Positions 15,834 through 24,719 of a DNA stretch of 55,000 bases are shown in pieces. Location: positions 1 through 55,000 of the forward strand of contig JACKDL010000019.1 of NCBI GenBank assembly GCA_020633555.1. Direction: 5' to 3'. Source of the DNA: Myxococcales bacterium (GTDB taxonomy: Bacteria; Myxococcota_A; Bradymonadia; UBA7976; UBA1532). Under the pieces are notes generated by a model that saw nothing but the letters and a program-made list of their open reading frames with translations, had not been told where the DNA came from and ran no database searches. How positions within the stretch are numbered: the stretch's first letter is position 1; each line of letters opens with the position of its first letter. Position numbers and translations under genes: made by a program.

Positions 15834-17503
15834 TCCCGGGCCAGGCGGGCCAGCAGCCCCAGGTGGCCCCGGATGGCCCGGGCGGTCTTCATCTTGCTGT
15901 GGCCGAACACCCGCGAGCGCAGCACCGCGGGGTGCTCCACCACCGTGCGGCCCGACTTCACCAGTCGGGCCAGCAGCTCGGCCACGCCCAGGAAGCCCTG
16001 GTCCGCGAGCTCCATGTCGGCCACCGCCTCGCGGCGGTACACCCGTACGCAGCTCGTGTAGGTGTGCAGGCCGCCGCCCACCACGCCCCGGTACAGCGCC
16101 GAGGCACCCTTCGACAGGCCCAGCCGCCAGCCGGGCACGTTCTGCACGCCGCCGTCGGGGTGGTAGGGCGAGGCGGTCACCAGGTCCACGCCGTCGGTGA
16201 GCTTGGGGATCATCTCGCCCAGCACCAGGGGGTCGTAGGTGCAGTCGCAGTCGATGGAGCACACCACGGCGGTGTCGGCGGCGCGGATGCCTGTGTGGAT
16301 GGCCCCGGCCACGCCCCGGTTCTGCGGGTGGCGGACCACCTGGACCCCCGGGCGCTGGCCGAACAGGGCGTCGAGCCGCGCGGCCGTGTCGTCGGTGCTG
16401 GCGTCGTCCACGAAGACGTAGCGCAGGGCGTAGCGGGCGCCCAGGCGCGCCTCCAGATCGTCCAGGGTGTTGGCCAGGAAGGGCAGGGTGGCCGACTCGT
16501 TGTAGCAGGGCACCACGATGGACACGGGCTGGCGGGGCCCCTCCGGGGCGGGTGCCGCCGCGACCGCGGGTTCGGCGGTCGGCGCGGCCTGGGCCAGGGC
16601 CGCCTGCGTCAGCCCCAGGTGCTCGGCGATGGGGATCACCCGGCGCCCGGCGAGCTGGGCCCGCAGCCGATCGCCCATCTCGCTCAGGTTGCGGTACTGG
16701 CGCACCCGGCTCAGCCAGCCGGCGCTCACGCGGGGCTGCTCGGGATCCAACTCCCAGATATGGAAGTACATCACGAAGGGGCCGCGGTCTTCGGCGAACC
16801 AGCGGCGCAGGGACAGGTCGGCCACCGCGGGCGGAAACTGCCGGAACCAGCCGCCGCCGGCCACGGGCAGCACGGCGCCCCCCACCTTCAGGCTCGACAC
16901 CGGCACCTCGGTGAGGCGCAGCCCCCCCGAGTGGCGGTGTTCGTGGATGCTGCGGGAGGCGTCGTCCACGAAGTCGCGGCCGCGGGGGGCCACGCTGGCG
17001 TCGTAGCCGTAGCCCTCCTCGGCCAGGATGTCCAAAGCCCACAGGGTGCTGGGCTTCAGGAAGTGCGGGATGCGGTGTCCCAGCACCCGCCGGCCCGTGG
17101 CGGCCTCGATGGCCTGCCGGGCGCGCTGCCGATCGGCGCGGAAGGTCTCGGGGTCCATCTGGTCGATGCGGGCGTGGCCATAGCCCTGGCTGGCCACCTC
17201 GTGGCCGCGCTCGACGATGCCCCGCACCAGCTCGGGGTGCCGCTCGGCCACCCAGCCCATGACGAAGAAGGTGGCCCGGGCGCCCAGGCCGTCGAGGAAG
17301 GCGAAGGTGCGCGCCAGGTTGTCGCGCAGGCGGCGCTCGAAGCGGCCCCACTGCGCGGGGTCGATGAGCCCCTCGAAGGCGCCCACGTGGAAGTAGTCCT
17401 CCACGCCCACGGTCAGCAGCACGGTCCGGGTGTCATCCACGGCGTCGGCATACGGCGCCTGCCGCCCGGTTTGCAAGGGGCTCGGCTCCAAGTTTCCCGT
17501 CAC
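15830..17503 (-). CDS. Degenerate XrtA-type deacetylase (DUF3473) / GT2 glycosyltransferase fusion
   Basis: 557 residues. Residues about 27-290 match exosortase-A-associated polysaccharide deacetylases, including ATFFVMGWVAERHPELV and the DUF3473-like end (YFHIWELDPEQPR, RQYRNL). The key residues differ: the family's TVDVEDY reads TVGVEDY (Gly33), ASHGYGH reads ASQGYGH (Gln106), and GYRAPSF reads GHRIPHF. A metal-dependent deacetylase would need at least two of these, so this domain may be inactive or changed. An Ala/Pro linker leads to a GT2 domain from residue 326 (IVVPCYNESATLP, DDASTDDT, SIDCDCTYDP). The GTG at 17503 is used; GTG at 17440 would remove a polar lead. It is the first gene of a two-gene operon. 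Confidence 0.85.
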   Translation of the reverse strand: MTGNLEPSPLQTGRQAPYADAVDDTRTVLLTVGVEDYFHVGAFEGLIDPAQWGRFERRLRDNLARTFAFLDGLGARATFFVMGWVAERHPELVRGIVERGHEVASQGYGHARIDQMDPETFRADRQRARQAIEAATGRRVLGHRIPHFLKPSTLWALDILAEEGYGYDASVAPRGRDFVDDASRSIHEHRHSGGLRLTEVPVSSLKVGGAVLPVAGGGWFRQFPPAVADLSLRRWFAEDRGPFVMYFHIWELDPEQPRVSAGWLSRVRQYRNLSEMGDRLRAQLAGRRVIPIAEHLGLTQAALAQAAPTAEPAVAAAPAPEGPRQPVSIVVPCYNESATLPFLANTLDDLEARLGARYALRYVFVDDASTDDTAARLDALFGQRPGVQVVRHPQNRGVAGAIHTGIRAADTAVVCSIDCDCTYDPLVLGEMIPKLTDGVDLVTASPYHPDGGVQNVPGWRLGLSKGASALYRGVVGGGLHTYTSCVRVYRREAVADMELADQGFLGVAELLARLVKSGRTVVEHPAVLRSRVFGHSKMKTARAIRGHLGLLARLARE

Positions 17504-17529
17504 CTGCCCGTGCAGTATGCTCCGCGGCC

Positions 17530-18852
17530 GTGGGATGGACGGCGACGAGCGGCCCGCGCCGGGTGGCGGTGGTGGGTGGGGGCATGTTGGGCGCGCGGCT
17601 GGCCTGGTTGCTGGCCGACGCCGGTGTGGCCGTGACCCTGTACGAGGCGGGCCCTACGCTGGGCGGCCTGGTGGCGCCCTGGCAGGTGGGTGACCTCACC
17701 TGGGACCGCCTCTACCACGTCATCCTGCTGTCGGACGCCCGCACCCGAGCGCTGGTGGAGGCCCTGGGCCTGGGCGACCGGCTGCGCTTCGGGGTCACCC
17801 GCACCGGCTTCTACACCGACGGCCGACAGCACAGCATGAGCGACGCGCTGGAGTTCCTGCGCTTCCCGCCGTTGGGGCTGACCGACAAGCTGCGCCTGGG
17901 GGGCACCATCGCCGCCGTGGCTCGCATGCCGGCCGGCCCCTGGTTGGAGCGCGTGCCGGTGCTGGACTTCCTGACGGCGCTGTCGGGGCGGCGCACGGCC
18001 GAGCGCATCTGGCGCCCGCTGCTGCAGGCCAAGCTGGGCGACGAGCACGCGCGGGCGCCGGCGGCCTTCATCCACGCCACCATCCAGCGCATGTACGCCG
18101 CCCGGCGAGCAGGCCTGAAAGAGGAGCAGTTCGGGTACGTGCAGGGGGGCTACGCGCCGGTGCTGGCCGCGCTGACCGCGGCGCTGCAGGCGCGCGGGGT
18201 CACGCTGCGGCTCGGCCAGCCCGTGCAGGCGGTGGAGGCGGGCGGCCGGGTGCGCACGGCCGGGGCCGTCGAGGCGTTTGATCAGGTGGTGCTCACCACG
18301 TCGCCCCGCATCGCCCACCGCCTGCTGGGTCAGGCGCCCCCGGCCGCGGTGCAGCGGCGGCTGGCCGCGGTGGAGATGATGGGCGTCATCTGCGCCTCGG
18401 TGGTGCTCGACCGGCCCTTCCGGGGCTTCTACGTCACCAACATCACCGATCCGTCGCCCTTCACCGGGATCATCGAGATGAGCGCCCTGGTGGATCCCGC
18501 CGAGCTGGGCGGGCGGGGGCTGCTGTACCTGCCGCGCTACCTGCCCGCGGACCACCCCCTGTGGGCCGCAGACGACGACGCCCTGCAGGCCACCTTCCTG
18601 GGGGCGCTGCAGGCCATGTACCCCGACCTCACGCCCGACCGGGTGCGGGGCTTCGGCGTGGCCCGGGCCCGCGACGTCATGGCCACGCCCGTGCGCGGCT
18701 ACAGCGCGCGCCGCCTGCCCCCCGTGGACGTGGGCGTACCCGGGGTGCGGCTGGTGACCTCGGCGCAGATCGTCAACGGCACGCTGAACGTGGACGAGAC
18801 GCTGGGGCTGGCCGAGCGGGCGGCCCCGGCCCTGCTGGAGGCGCTGCGATGA
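17530..18852 (+). CDS. FAD-dependent oxidoreductase (amine oxidase/protoporphyrinogen oxidase-like)
   Basis: 440 residues. The N-terminal dinucleotide-binding motif VAVVGGGMLGARLAWLLADAG and the following ExG region (YEAGPTLGGL) mark an FAD flavoprotein. A matching C-terminal FAD contact is suggested by VTSAQIVNGTLNVDE. The overall architecture resembles the HemG/UDP-galactopyranose-mutase-like oxidoreductases often encoded in polysaccharide loci; the substrate is not known. The GTG at 17530 begins about ten residues before the Rossmann strand. It is the first gene of a four-gene operon and shares ATGA with the next gene. Confidence 0.78.
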   Translation: MGWTATSGPRRVAVVGGGMLGARLAWLLADAGVAVTLYEAGPTLGGLVAPWQVGDLTWDRLYHVILLSDARTRALVEALGLGDRLRFGVTRTGFYTDGRQHSMSDALEFLRFPPLGLTDKLRLGGTIAAVARMPAGPWLERVPVLDFLTALSGRRTAERIWRPLLQAKLGDEHARAPAAFIHATIQRMYAARRAGLKEEQFGYVQGGYAPVLAALTAALQARGVTLRLGQPVQAVEAGGRVRTAGAVEAFDQVVLTTSPRIAHRLLGQAPPAAVQRRLAAVEMMGVICASVVLDRPFRGFYVTNITDPSPFTGIIEMSALVDPAELGGRGLLYLPRYLPADHPLWAADDDALQATFLGALQAMYPDLTPDRVRGFGVARARDVMATPVRGYSARRLPPVDVGVPGVRLVTSAQIVNGTLNVDETLGLAERAAPALLEALR

Positions 18853-19817
18853 AGCCCCTGGCCGGCCTGTCGCTGGACCTGGACAACGAGTGGTCCTACC
18901 TGAAGGTCCGCGGCCGCCCCGAGTGGGCCGAGCTGCCCAGCTACATCCCGCGGCTGGTGGATCTGGGGCTGGCGGCCTTCGATCAGGTGGGGGTGAAGAT
19001 CACCTGGTTCATCGTGGGCCAGGACGCGGTGCAGCCCGAGAACCAGGCGGCCCTCGCCCGGCTGGTGCCCGCCGGCCACGAGGTGGGCAACCACAGCTTC
19101 CGCCATGAGCCGTGGCTGCATCGCTACAGCCGCGACGAGCTGGTGGACGAGCTGAGCAAGGCCGAGGAGGCCATCGCCCGGGCCTGCGGCCAGCGCCCCA
19201 CGGGCTTCCGCGGGCCGGGCTACAGCGTCACCGCCACCGTGCTCGAGACCCTGCTGGATCGCGGCTACCGCTACGACGCGTCCACCCTGCCCACCTGGAT
19301 CGGCCCGCTGGCCCGGGCCTACTACTTCCGCGCCGCCAAGCTCGACGCCGCCGAGCGCGAGGAGCGCTCGCAGCTCTTCGGCACCTGGAAGGAGGCCCTG
19401 CGCCCGGTGAAGCCGTACTGGTGGCGGCTGGACGACGGGCGGCGCCTGCTGGAGCTGCCCGTCACCACCATCCCCGGCCTGCGCACGCCCTTCCACCTGA
19501 GCTACCTGCTGTACCTGGCCCGCCGCAGCACCGTGGCCATGGAGGCCTACCTGCAGCTCGCCCTGCGGGCCTGCCGCGTCACCGGCACCCCGGTGAGCTT
19601 CCTGCTGCACCCGCTGGACCTGCTCGGCGGCGACGCGGTGCCCTCGCTGGCCTTCTTCCCCGGCATGGACCTGTCCACCGCCACCAAGCAGGCCCTGTTC
19701 GTGCGGGTGCTGCGCCGGCTGGCGGGGCTGTTCGACGTGGTGCCCATGGGGGATCTGGCCGAGAGCCTGCGGGTGGATCCGCGCCTGTCCGAGCGCCCCT
19801 GGGCCGGGGACACCTGA
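18849..19817 (+). CDS. Polysaccharide deacetylase family protein (motifs intact)
   Basis: 322 residues without a signal peptide. Motif 1 is LSLDLDNEW, the zinc motif is GHEVGNHSFRHE with both His residues (H-S-x-x-H), and the Arg motif is FRGPGYSV. Unlike the deacetylase-fold protein at 15830-17503, the catalytic set looks complete. The lack of an export signal suggests action on a cytoplasmic, carrier-linked sugar, removing an N-acetyl group before or during repeat assembly (inference). It is tightly coupled to the oxidoreductase and is followed after four bases by the amidotransferase gene. Confidence 0.82.
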   Translation: MKPLAGLSLDLDNEWSYLKVRGRPEWAELPSYIPRLVDLGLAAFDQVGVKITWFIVGQDAVQPENQAALARLVPAGHEVGNHSFRHEPWLHRYSRDELVDELSKAEEAIARACGQRPTGFRGPGYSVTATVLETLLDRGYRYDASTLPTWIGPLARAYYFRAAKLDAAEREERSQLFGTWKEALRPVKPYWWRLDDGRRLLELPVTTIPGLRTPFHLSYLLYLARRSTVAMEAYLQLALRACRVTGTPVSFLLHPLDLLGGDAVPSLAFFPGMDLSTATKQALFVRVLRRLAGLFDVVPMGDLAESLRVDPRLSERPWAGDT

Positions 19818-19821
19818 GCCC

Positions 19822-21735
19822 ATGTGCGGGCTGGTGGCCGTCTTCGAGCGCGATGGGCGCCCGGTGCCGCCGCCCGTGCTGCGGGCCATGACGGGGGCGC
19901 TGGCCCACCGCGGCCCCGACGGCGAGGGCTACTGGCACGGCCCGGGCGTGGGCCTGGGCCACCGCCGCCTGGCGGTGATCGATCCCGCCGACGGTGCCCA
20001 GCCCATGGCCGCCGGCGATCTGCGGGTGGTGTTCAACGGCGAGATCTACAACCACGTGGAGCTGCGCGCCGAGCTCGAGGCCGAGGGCGTGGTCTTCGCG
20101 AGCGATCACAGCGACACCGAGGTGCTGCTGCACCTGTACCGGCGCCACGGCGCCGACCTGGTGCACAAGCTCGACGGCATGTTCGCCTTCGTCCTCCACG
20201 ACGCCGCGAACCGGCGGGTGTTGGCGGCCCGCGATCCCTTTGGGATCAAGCCCTTGTATCTGGCGCGCGACGGCGAACGGGTGGCGCTGGCCAGCGAAAT
20301 CAAGGCCCTGCTGCGCCACCCGGCCCTCCCCGCGCGGGCGGCCGCGCAGCCCCTGGCCGAGTACTTCCTGCTTCAGTTCGTGCTGGACGACGAGACCTTG
20401 TTCGAGGGGGTCGAGAAGCTGCGGCCGGGCCACCTGCTGAGCCTGGATCTGGACCGCTGGCGGGTGCACATCGAGCCATGGTGGGCCCCCGACTACACGG
20501 TGGATCCGCGCTTGGACGAGGACGCGGCGGTCGAGGCCCTGCGCCCCCTGCTGCAGGACGCCGTACGGCGCCAGGTGCGCAGCGACGTGCCGGTGGGCAC
20601 CTGGCTCTCGGGCGGGCTGGACTCCAGCCTGGTGACGGCGCTGGCCGCGCCCCACCTGGGCCCGCGGCCCGTGGCCTTCCACGGCCTGTTCCCCGACACG
20701 GGCGCCGCCTACTCGGAGCAGGCCCACGCCCGGTCCGTGGCCCACCACGTGGGCGCCGAGCTGGTGGAGGTGCCCATCGGGCCCGACGGGCTGGACACGG
20801 CGCTGCCGTGCCTGATGAGCCTGATGGACGAGCCCGCGGCCGGCCCCGGCCTGTACCCCCAGTTCCGCATGGCGCAGGCGGCCCGGGCTCACGTCACGGT
20901 GGTGCTGGGCGGGCAGGGGGGCGACGAGCTGTTCGGCGGCTACACCCGCTACCTGGTGGCGTACCTGGAGCAGGCGCTGAAGGGCGGCATCCTGGGCACG
21001 CACGACGAGGGCGAGCACGTGGCCACCTTGCACTCCATCGTGCCCAACCTGCGCTTCCTGCAGGGCTACGAGCCGCTGCTGCAGCACCTGTGGCGGGACG
21101 GCCTGTTCGGCCCGATGGAGGACCGCTACTTCCGTCTGCTGGACCGCACCGAGGGCGCGCTGGAGCTCTTTGCCCCCGAGCTGCGGGCACGGCTGGAGGG
21201 CCCCGGCAAGGCGCACCTGAAGGCGCGCTTCGACGACGTGTTCCACCGGCCCGACACCGCCAGCTACCTGAGCAAGATGCGGGCCTTCGACCGCATCGCG
21301 TCGCTGCCTGCGCTGCTGCACGTCGAGGATCGGGTGACCATGGCCGTGGGCCTGGAGTCGCGGGTGCCCCTGCTGGATCGGCACATCGCGCGGCTGCTCG
21401 ACCGGCTGCCGCCGCGGGTGGTGTTCGCCGGGGGTCAGCTCAAGCGGCTGCTGCGCCGCGCGGCGGCCCCCTGGCTGCCGGCGAGCGTGGTGGAGCGCCA
21501 GGACAAGATGGGCTTCCCGTTCCCCTTGAACGCCTGGCTGGCGGGGCCCCACCGCGACTTCGTCGCCGACACCCTGCTGTCCACCCGGGCGCGGCAGCGC
21601 GGCCTGTTCGAGCCCGCCGCCGTCGAGGCCTTGGTGGCCCAGGGCGGCGCGTTCAGCCGCAAGCTCTGGGGCCTGCTCTGCGTGGAGCTGTGGTTCCGCG
21701 CCCACATCGATCCCCCCTCGGGAGACCCCCCATGA
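19822..21735 (+). CDS. AsnB-type glutamine-dependent amidotransferase
   Basis: 637 residues, normal for glutamine-hydrolysing asparagine synthetases. The N-terminal Cys2 nucleophile follows the start (MCGLVAVF), and AHRGPDGEG, FNGEIYN and DPFGIKPLY complete the class II glutaminase domain. The synthetase domain has the PP-loop SGGLDSSLVTAL, GQGGDELFGGYTRY, and RVTMAVGLESRVPLLD. In polysaccharide loci such enzymes often amidate the carboxyl group of a sugar acid rather than aspartate; the next gene, an NDP-sugar dehydrogenase, would supply such an acid. It resembles the amidotransferases that accompany exosortase A. The stop overlaps the following ATG. Confidence 0.9.
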   Translation: MCGLVAVFERDGRPVPPPVLRAMTGALAHRGPDGEGYWHGPGVGLGHRRLAVIDPADGAQPMAAGDLRVVFNGEIYNHVELRAELEAEGVVFASDHSDTEVLLHLYRRHGADLVHKLDGMFAFVLHDAANRRVLAARDPFGIKPLYLARDGERVALASEIKALLRHPALPARAAAQPLAEYFLLQFVLDDETLFEGVEKLRPGHLLSLDLDRWRVHIEPWWAPDYTVDPRLDEDAAVEALRPLLQDAVRRQVRSDVPVGTWLSGGLDSSLVTALAAPHLGPRPVAFHGLFPDTGAAYSEQAHARSVAHHVGAELVEVPIGPDGLDTALPCLMSLMDEPAAGPGLYPQFRMAQAARAHVTVVLGGQGGDELFGGYTRYLVAYLEQALKGGILGTHDEGEHVATLHSIVPNLRFLQGYEPLLQHLWRDGLFGPMEDRYFRLLDRTEGALELFAPELRARLEGPGKAHLKARFDDVFHRPDTASYLSKMRAFDRIASLPALLHVEDRVTMAVGLESRVPLLDRHIARLLDRLPPRVVFAGGQLKRLLRRAAAPWLPASVVERQDKMGFPFPLNAWLAGPHRDFVADTLLSTRARQRGLFEPAAVEALVAQGGAFSRKLWGLLCVELWFRAHIDPPSGDPP

Positions 21736-23453
21736 CCGCACCGCAGGATCTCGCCCCGCTGGACCTGGGCCGCATCGGCGTCATCGGCCCCGGCATCGTG
21801 GGCGCCCCCATGGCCGCCCTGCTGGCCCAGGCCTCCGCCGCCGGCCACTACGGCCCCCGCGCCCACGTCACCGTCGTGCAGCGCGACTCGCCCACCTCGG
21901 GCTGGAAGGTGGCCGCGTTGAACGCCGGGCGGTCGCCCATCGGCGGCATCGAGCCGGGCCTCGAGGTCATCATCGCCGCCACGGCCGCCAGCGGGCACCT
22001 GAGCGCCTCGCACGATCCCGGAGTGCTGCGGGACGCCGACGTGGTGCTGGTGTGCGTGCAGACCGACAAGGCGCCGGGCGGGGGCCCCGACTACGGGCCC
22101 ATGTTCGGCGCGTTGGAGGGGCTCACCGCGGCGCTCAAGGCGGGACGCGACGCGGGGCGGCCGCCGGCGCTGGTGATCTTCGAGTCCACGCTGGCGCCGT
22201 CCTCCATGGCCACGGTCATGACGGACCTGTTCGCTGCCGCCGGCCTGGTGGAGGGCCGGGACGTCTTCCTGGGCAACAGCCCCAACCGGGTCATGCCGGG
22301 CCGGCTGGTGGCCCGCATCGCCGCCGCCGACAAGCTGGCCGGGGGCCTGCACCCCAGCACCCCGGGCCGCATCGCGCAGCTCTACGCGCCGCTGGTGACC
22401 GAGGGCACGGTGCACCCCACCAACAGCCTCACCGCCGAGGTGGTGAAGACCCTGGAGAACACCTGGCGGGACGTGCGCATCGCCCTGGCCCACGAGGTGG
22501 CGCACCACTGCGACCGGGTGGGGGTGGACGTGTTCCGGCTGCGCCAGCGGGTGAACGCCGAGCTCGCCCGCGGCGACGCCGCCGACACCGACGCTGCGGC
22601 CGTGCCCACCGGCGCCATGCTGGTACCGGGGGTGGGGGTGGGCGGCCACTGCCTGCCCAAGGACGGCATCCTCATGCGGTGGCGCTTCGACGAGGCGGAT
22701 CCGAGCCGCGCGGCGCGCTCGCTCATCCACCGCGCCCGGGTGATCAACGACGCCGCCCCCGCCTACACCGCCCGCCTGGCCGAGGCGCTGGGGCCCCTGG
22801 CGGATCGGCCCGTGACGCTGCTGGGGCTGGCCTACCGGGCCGACTCCGACGACACCCGCAACAGCCCCACCTTCGGGCTGGCGGCTGCGCTGCGGGCCCT
22901 GGGTTGCGCCGTCACGGTGCACGACCCGTATGTGCGGCCGACGGACGCCAACTTGCGCGACGCCGGGCTGACGGCGGCGCTCACCGCCGATCTGGACGCC
23001 GCCCTGGCCGAGGCCGAGGTGGCCTTCCTGTGCCAGGCCCACGCCCCCTACCGCGACGCCGGGCCGGCGCTGCTGGCGGGCCGCCCGCGGCTGCGCGCCG
23101 TGGTGGACGCCGCCCACGTGTGGCCGGCGGTGCCCCTGAGCGACTGGCCCGTGCCCGCCCGCGGGGTGGGCCGCGGGGGGGCCTCGACGGGGCGGGAGCC
23201 CGACGCTGAGCTGGTGCAGGCGGTGGCGCAGGCCCACCGGGCGCTGGGGTGGGCGTTCACCCGCGAACTGGCTGAGGTCATTGATGATCTGAACGCTCGC
23301 TATGCCGCGGACGACTTCCAGCGGGTGAGCCTGGACACCGTGCGGGCCCTGGCGGCCACCTGCGCCACCGGCTGCGATCTGCCAGCCCTGGGGCCGGTGC
23401 CGGCCAGCCCCTTCCCGTCGACCCTGCTGCACGGGTCGACTTTGGCGGGCTGA
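21732..23453 (+). CDS. Nucleotide-sugar dehydrogenase (UDP-glucose/GDP-mannose DH family) with C-terminal extension
   Basis: 573 residues, clearly longer than the usual 420-450. The Rossmann start is IGVIGPGIVGAPMAALLAQ. Lys239 in EVVKTLENTWRD and Cys307 in VGVGGHCLPKDG match the catalytic residues of the family, which oxidises a nucleotide-sugar alcohol to the uronic acid with two NAD+. The C-terminal domain with GLAYRADSDDTRNSP is present. About 110 extra residues follow (from near residue 460); I see no known domain in them. It is the last gene of the operon, coupled to the amidotransferase by ATGA. A likely product is an NDP-hexosaminuronic acid (inference). Confidence 0.87.
   Translation: MTAPQDLAPLDLGRIGVIGPGIVGAPMAALLAQASAAGHYGPRAHVTVVQRDSPTSGWKVAALNAGRSPIGGIEPGLEVIIAATAASGHLSASHDPGVLRDADVVLVCVQTDKAPGGGPDYGPMFGALEGLTAALKAGRDAGRPPALVIFESTLAPSSMATVMTDLFAAAGLVEGRDVFLGNSPNRVMPGRLVARIAAADKLAGGLHPSTPGRIAQLYAPLVTEGTVHPTNSLTAEVVKTLENTWRDVRIALAHEVAHHCDRVGVDVFRLRQRVNAELARGDAADTDAAAVPTGAMLVPGVGVGGHCLPKDGILMRWRFDEADPSRAARSLIHRARVINDAAPAYTARLAEALGPLADRPVTLLGLAYRADSDDTRNSPTFGLAAALRALGCAVTVHDPYVRPTDANLRDAGLTAALTADLDAALAEAEVAFLCQAHAPYRDAGPALLAGRPRLRAVVDAAHVWPAVPLSDWPVPARGVGRGGASTGREPDAELVQAVAQAHRALGWAFTRELAEVIDDLNARYAADDFQRVSLDTVRALAATCATGCDLPALGPVPASPFPSTLLHGSTLAG
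23417..23443 (+). terminator. Hairpin with short T-run at the end of the dehydrogenase operon
   Basis: GTCGACCC (23417-23424) and GGGTCGAC (23433-23440) pair perfectly around an eight-base loop and are followed by TTT. The structure lies inside the last codons of the dehydrogenase gene, just before its stop. It is one of the few stem-plus-T structures in the window and probably ends this operon. Confidence 0.45.
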
Positions 23454-23515
23454 TCGAAGAAAACCAGGGTGGCGCCCGTGCAAGACACCCGCGAGCCCTC
23501 ACCCAGGAGCCTTCG

Positions 23516-24718
23516 ATGATCGCGCTGACCCTCGTCGCCAGCCTGCTGGCCCCGGCCGCCGGCCAGCCCGCCGCCAAGCCCACCATCGCCCAGGCCAAGG
23601 CCGCCGCCGCCGCGTGGAAGCAGGCCGTGAAGGCCGGGCGGAAGGCATTCACCGCTCAGAACTACGACGCCGCCGCGAAGCACTTCCAGGCGGCCGTAGA
23701 CCTGGACCCCAACGACGCCGCCACCTTGGGCGAGCTGGGCTGGATTCAATACAAGGCCGGCCGCCTGCCCGCCGCCGAGGCCACCCTGCGGCGCGCGCTG
23801 CTGCACGTGAAGGCGGCCAAGACCGAGGGCATGATCCGCTACAACCTGGGCCGCGTGCTCGAGGATCAGGGCAAGGCCGTCGAGGCGGCGGACGCGTACC
23901 GCCTGAGCCTGGCCCGGCGCCCCCACAAGGTGGTGCAGGCCCGCTTGGATGACCTGCAGGGCAAGCTGACCCCGGCCGGCAAGGCCACCCTCGACCAGAT
24001 CTGCGCCCAGGCCATGTCGGACTGGAACTGCGGCACTGGCGAGGACGACCTGAAGTGCACCTGCGCTGCCGAGAAGACCCTGACCAGTGAGGCGGCGGCC
24101 ACCAACGGCGCCCCGGTGACCCCGGCCGGGGGCGACACCGAGTTCAACCAGCACGTCATCCTCCGGGCGGCGCTGCTGGCGGTGAAGGGCGAGGGCATGG
24201 GCAGCCTGGACGCCCGCCACCTGGCGGTGGAGACGGGCAGCGGGGGCTGGCAACACGTGGGCCTGGTGGTGCAGGGCTGGAGCCCCGGCGCCAGCTACAT
24301 CCACAACAGCGGCACGCTGAAGGGCTTCGAGTTCGTCGACCGACTCAGCACCGGCGAGGGCGAGCTGCTGGTGCTGCGGGTCAACAACGTCGAGAGCGAC
24401 GGGGACTACGGCAGCAACACCATCGAGCTCGACGAGCGCGACACCCTGTACCTGTGCCACGGCAATGGGGGGAACCCCGCCTGCTTCCACCTGGACACCA
24501 TGCGCAAGCGCGGCGTCGAGGTGATGATCGACGGCGAGCCCCACGAGGGCGAGCTGAGCAGCCAGGGCTACACCCTGGACGCCAGCGTGGGCCACATGGC
24601 CATCACCGTGAAGGCCGGGCAGGGCGAGGTGCCCGCCGAGGTCAAGAGCGGCCTGGGGCGCGTGAACTACGACAAGCTGGGCTCGACCCCGGGCTGGCAG
24701 ATCACGCCGCTGCGCTGA
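23516..24718 (+). CDS. Secreted TPR-repeat protein
   Basis: 400 residues. The N-terminus MIALTLVASLLAPAAGQPAA looks like a short signal peptide. Residues about 30-150 hold two or three TPR motifs (AFTAQNYDAAAKHFQAAVDL, AATLGELGWIQYKAGR, MIRYNLGRVLEDQGKAVEA). A Cys-rich patch (WNCGTGEDDLKCTC) separates them from a C-terminal region of about 200 residues that I do not recognise. AGGAG six bases before the ATG supports this start. It follows the polysaccharide operon on the same strand but lies beyond a probable terminator, so a link to it is uncertain. It ends one base before the converging methyltransferase gene. Confidence 0.75.
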   Translation: MIALTLVASLLAPAAGQPAAKPTIAQAKAAAAAWKQAVKAGRKAFTAQNYDAAAKHFQAAVDLDPNDAATLGELGWIQYKAGRLPAAEATLRRALLHVKAAKTEGMIRYNLGRVLEDQGKAVEAADAYRLSLARRPHKVVQARLDDLQGKLTPAGKATLDQICAQAMSDWNCGTGEDDLKCTCAAEKTLTSEAAATNGAPVTPAGGDTEFNQHVILRAALLAVKGEGMGSLDARHLAVETGSGGWQHVGLVVQGWSPGASYIHNSGTLKGFEFVDRLSTGEGELLVLRVNNVESDGDYGSNTIELDERDTLYLCHGNGGNPACFHLDTMRKRGVEVMIDGEPHEGELSSQGYTLDASVGHMAITVKAGQGEVPAEVKSGLGRVNYDKLGSTPGWQITPLR

Positions 24719-24719
24719 C

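Noticed and set aside
19824..21731. Plus-strand open frame overlapping the asparagine synthetase-like gene and joined to the dehydrogenase
   Set aside because: The part before 21732 is an Arg/Ala/Gly-rich shifted reading of the amidotransferase gene; the true dehydrogenase start is at 21732.
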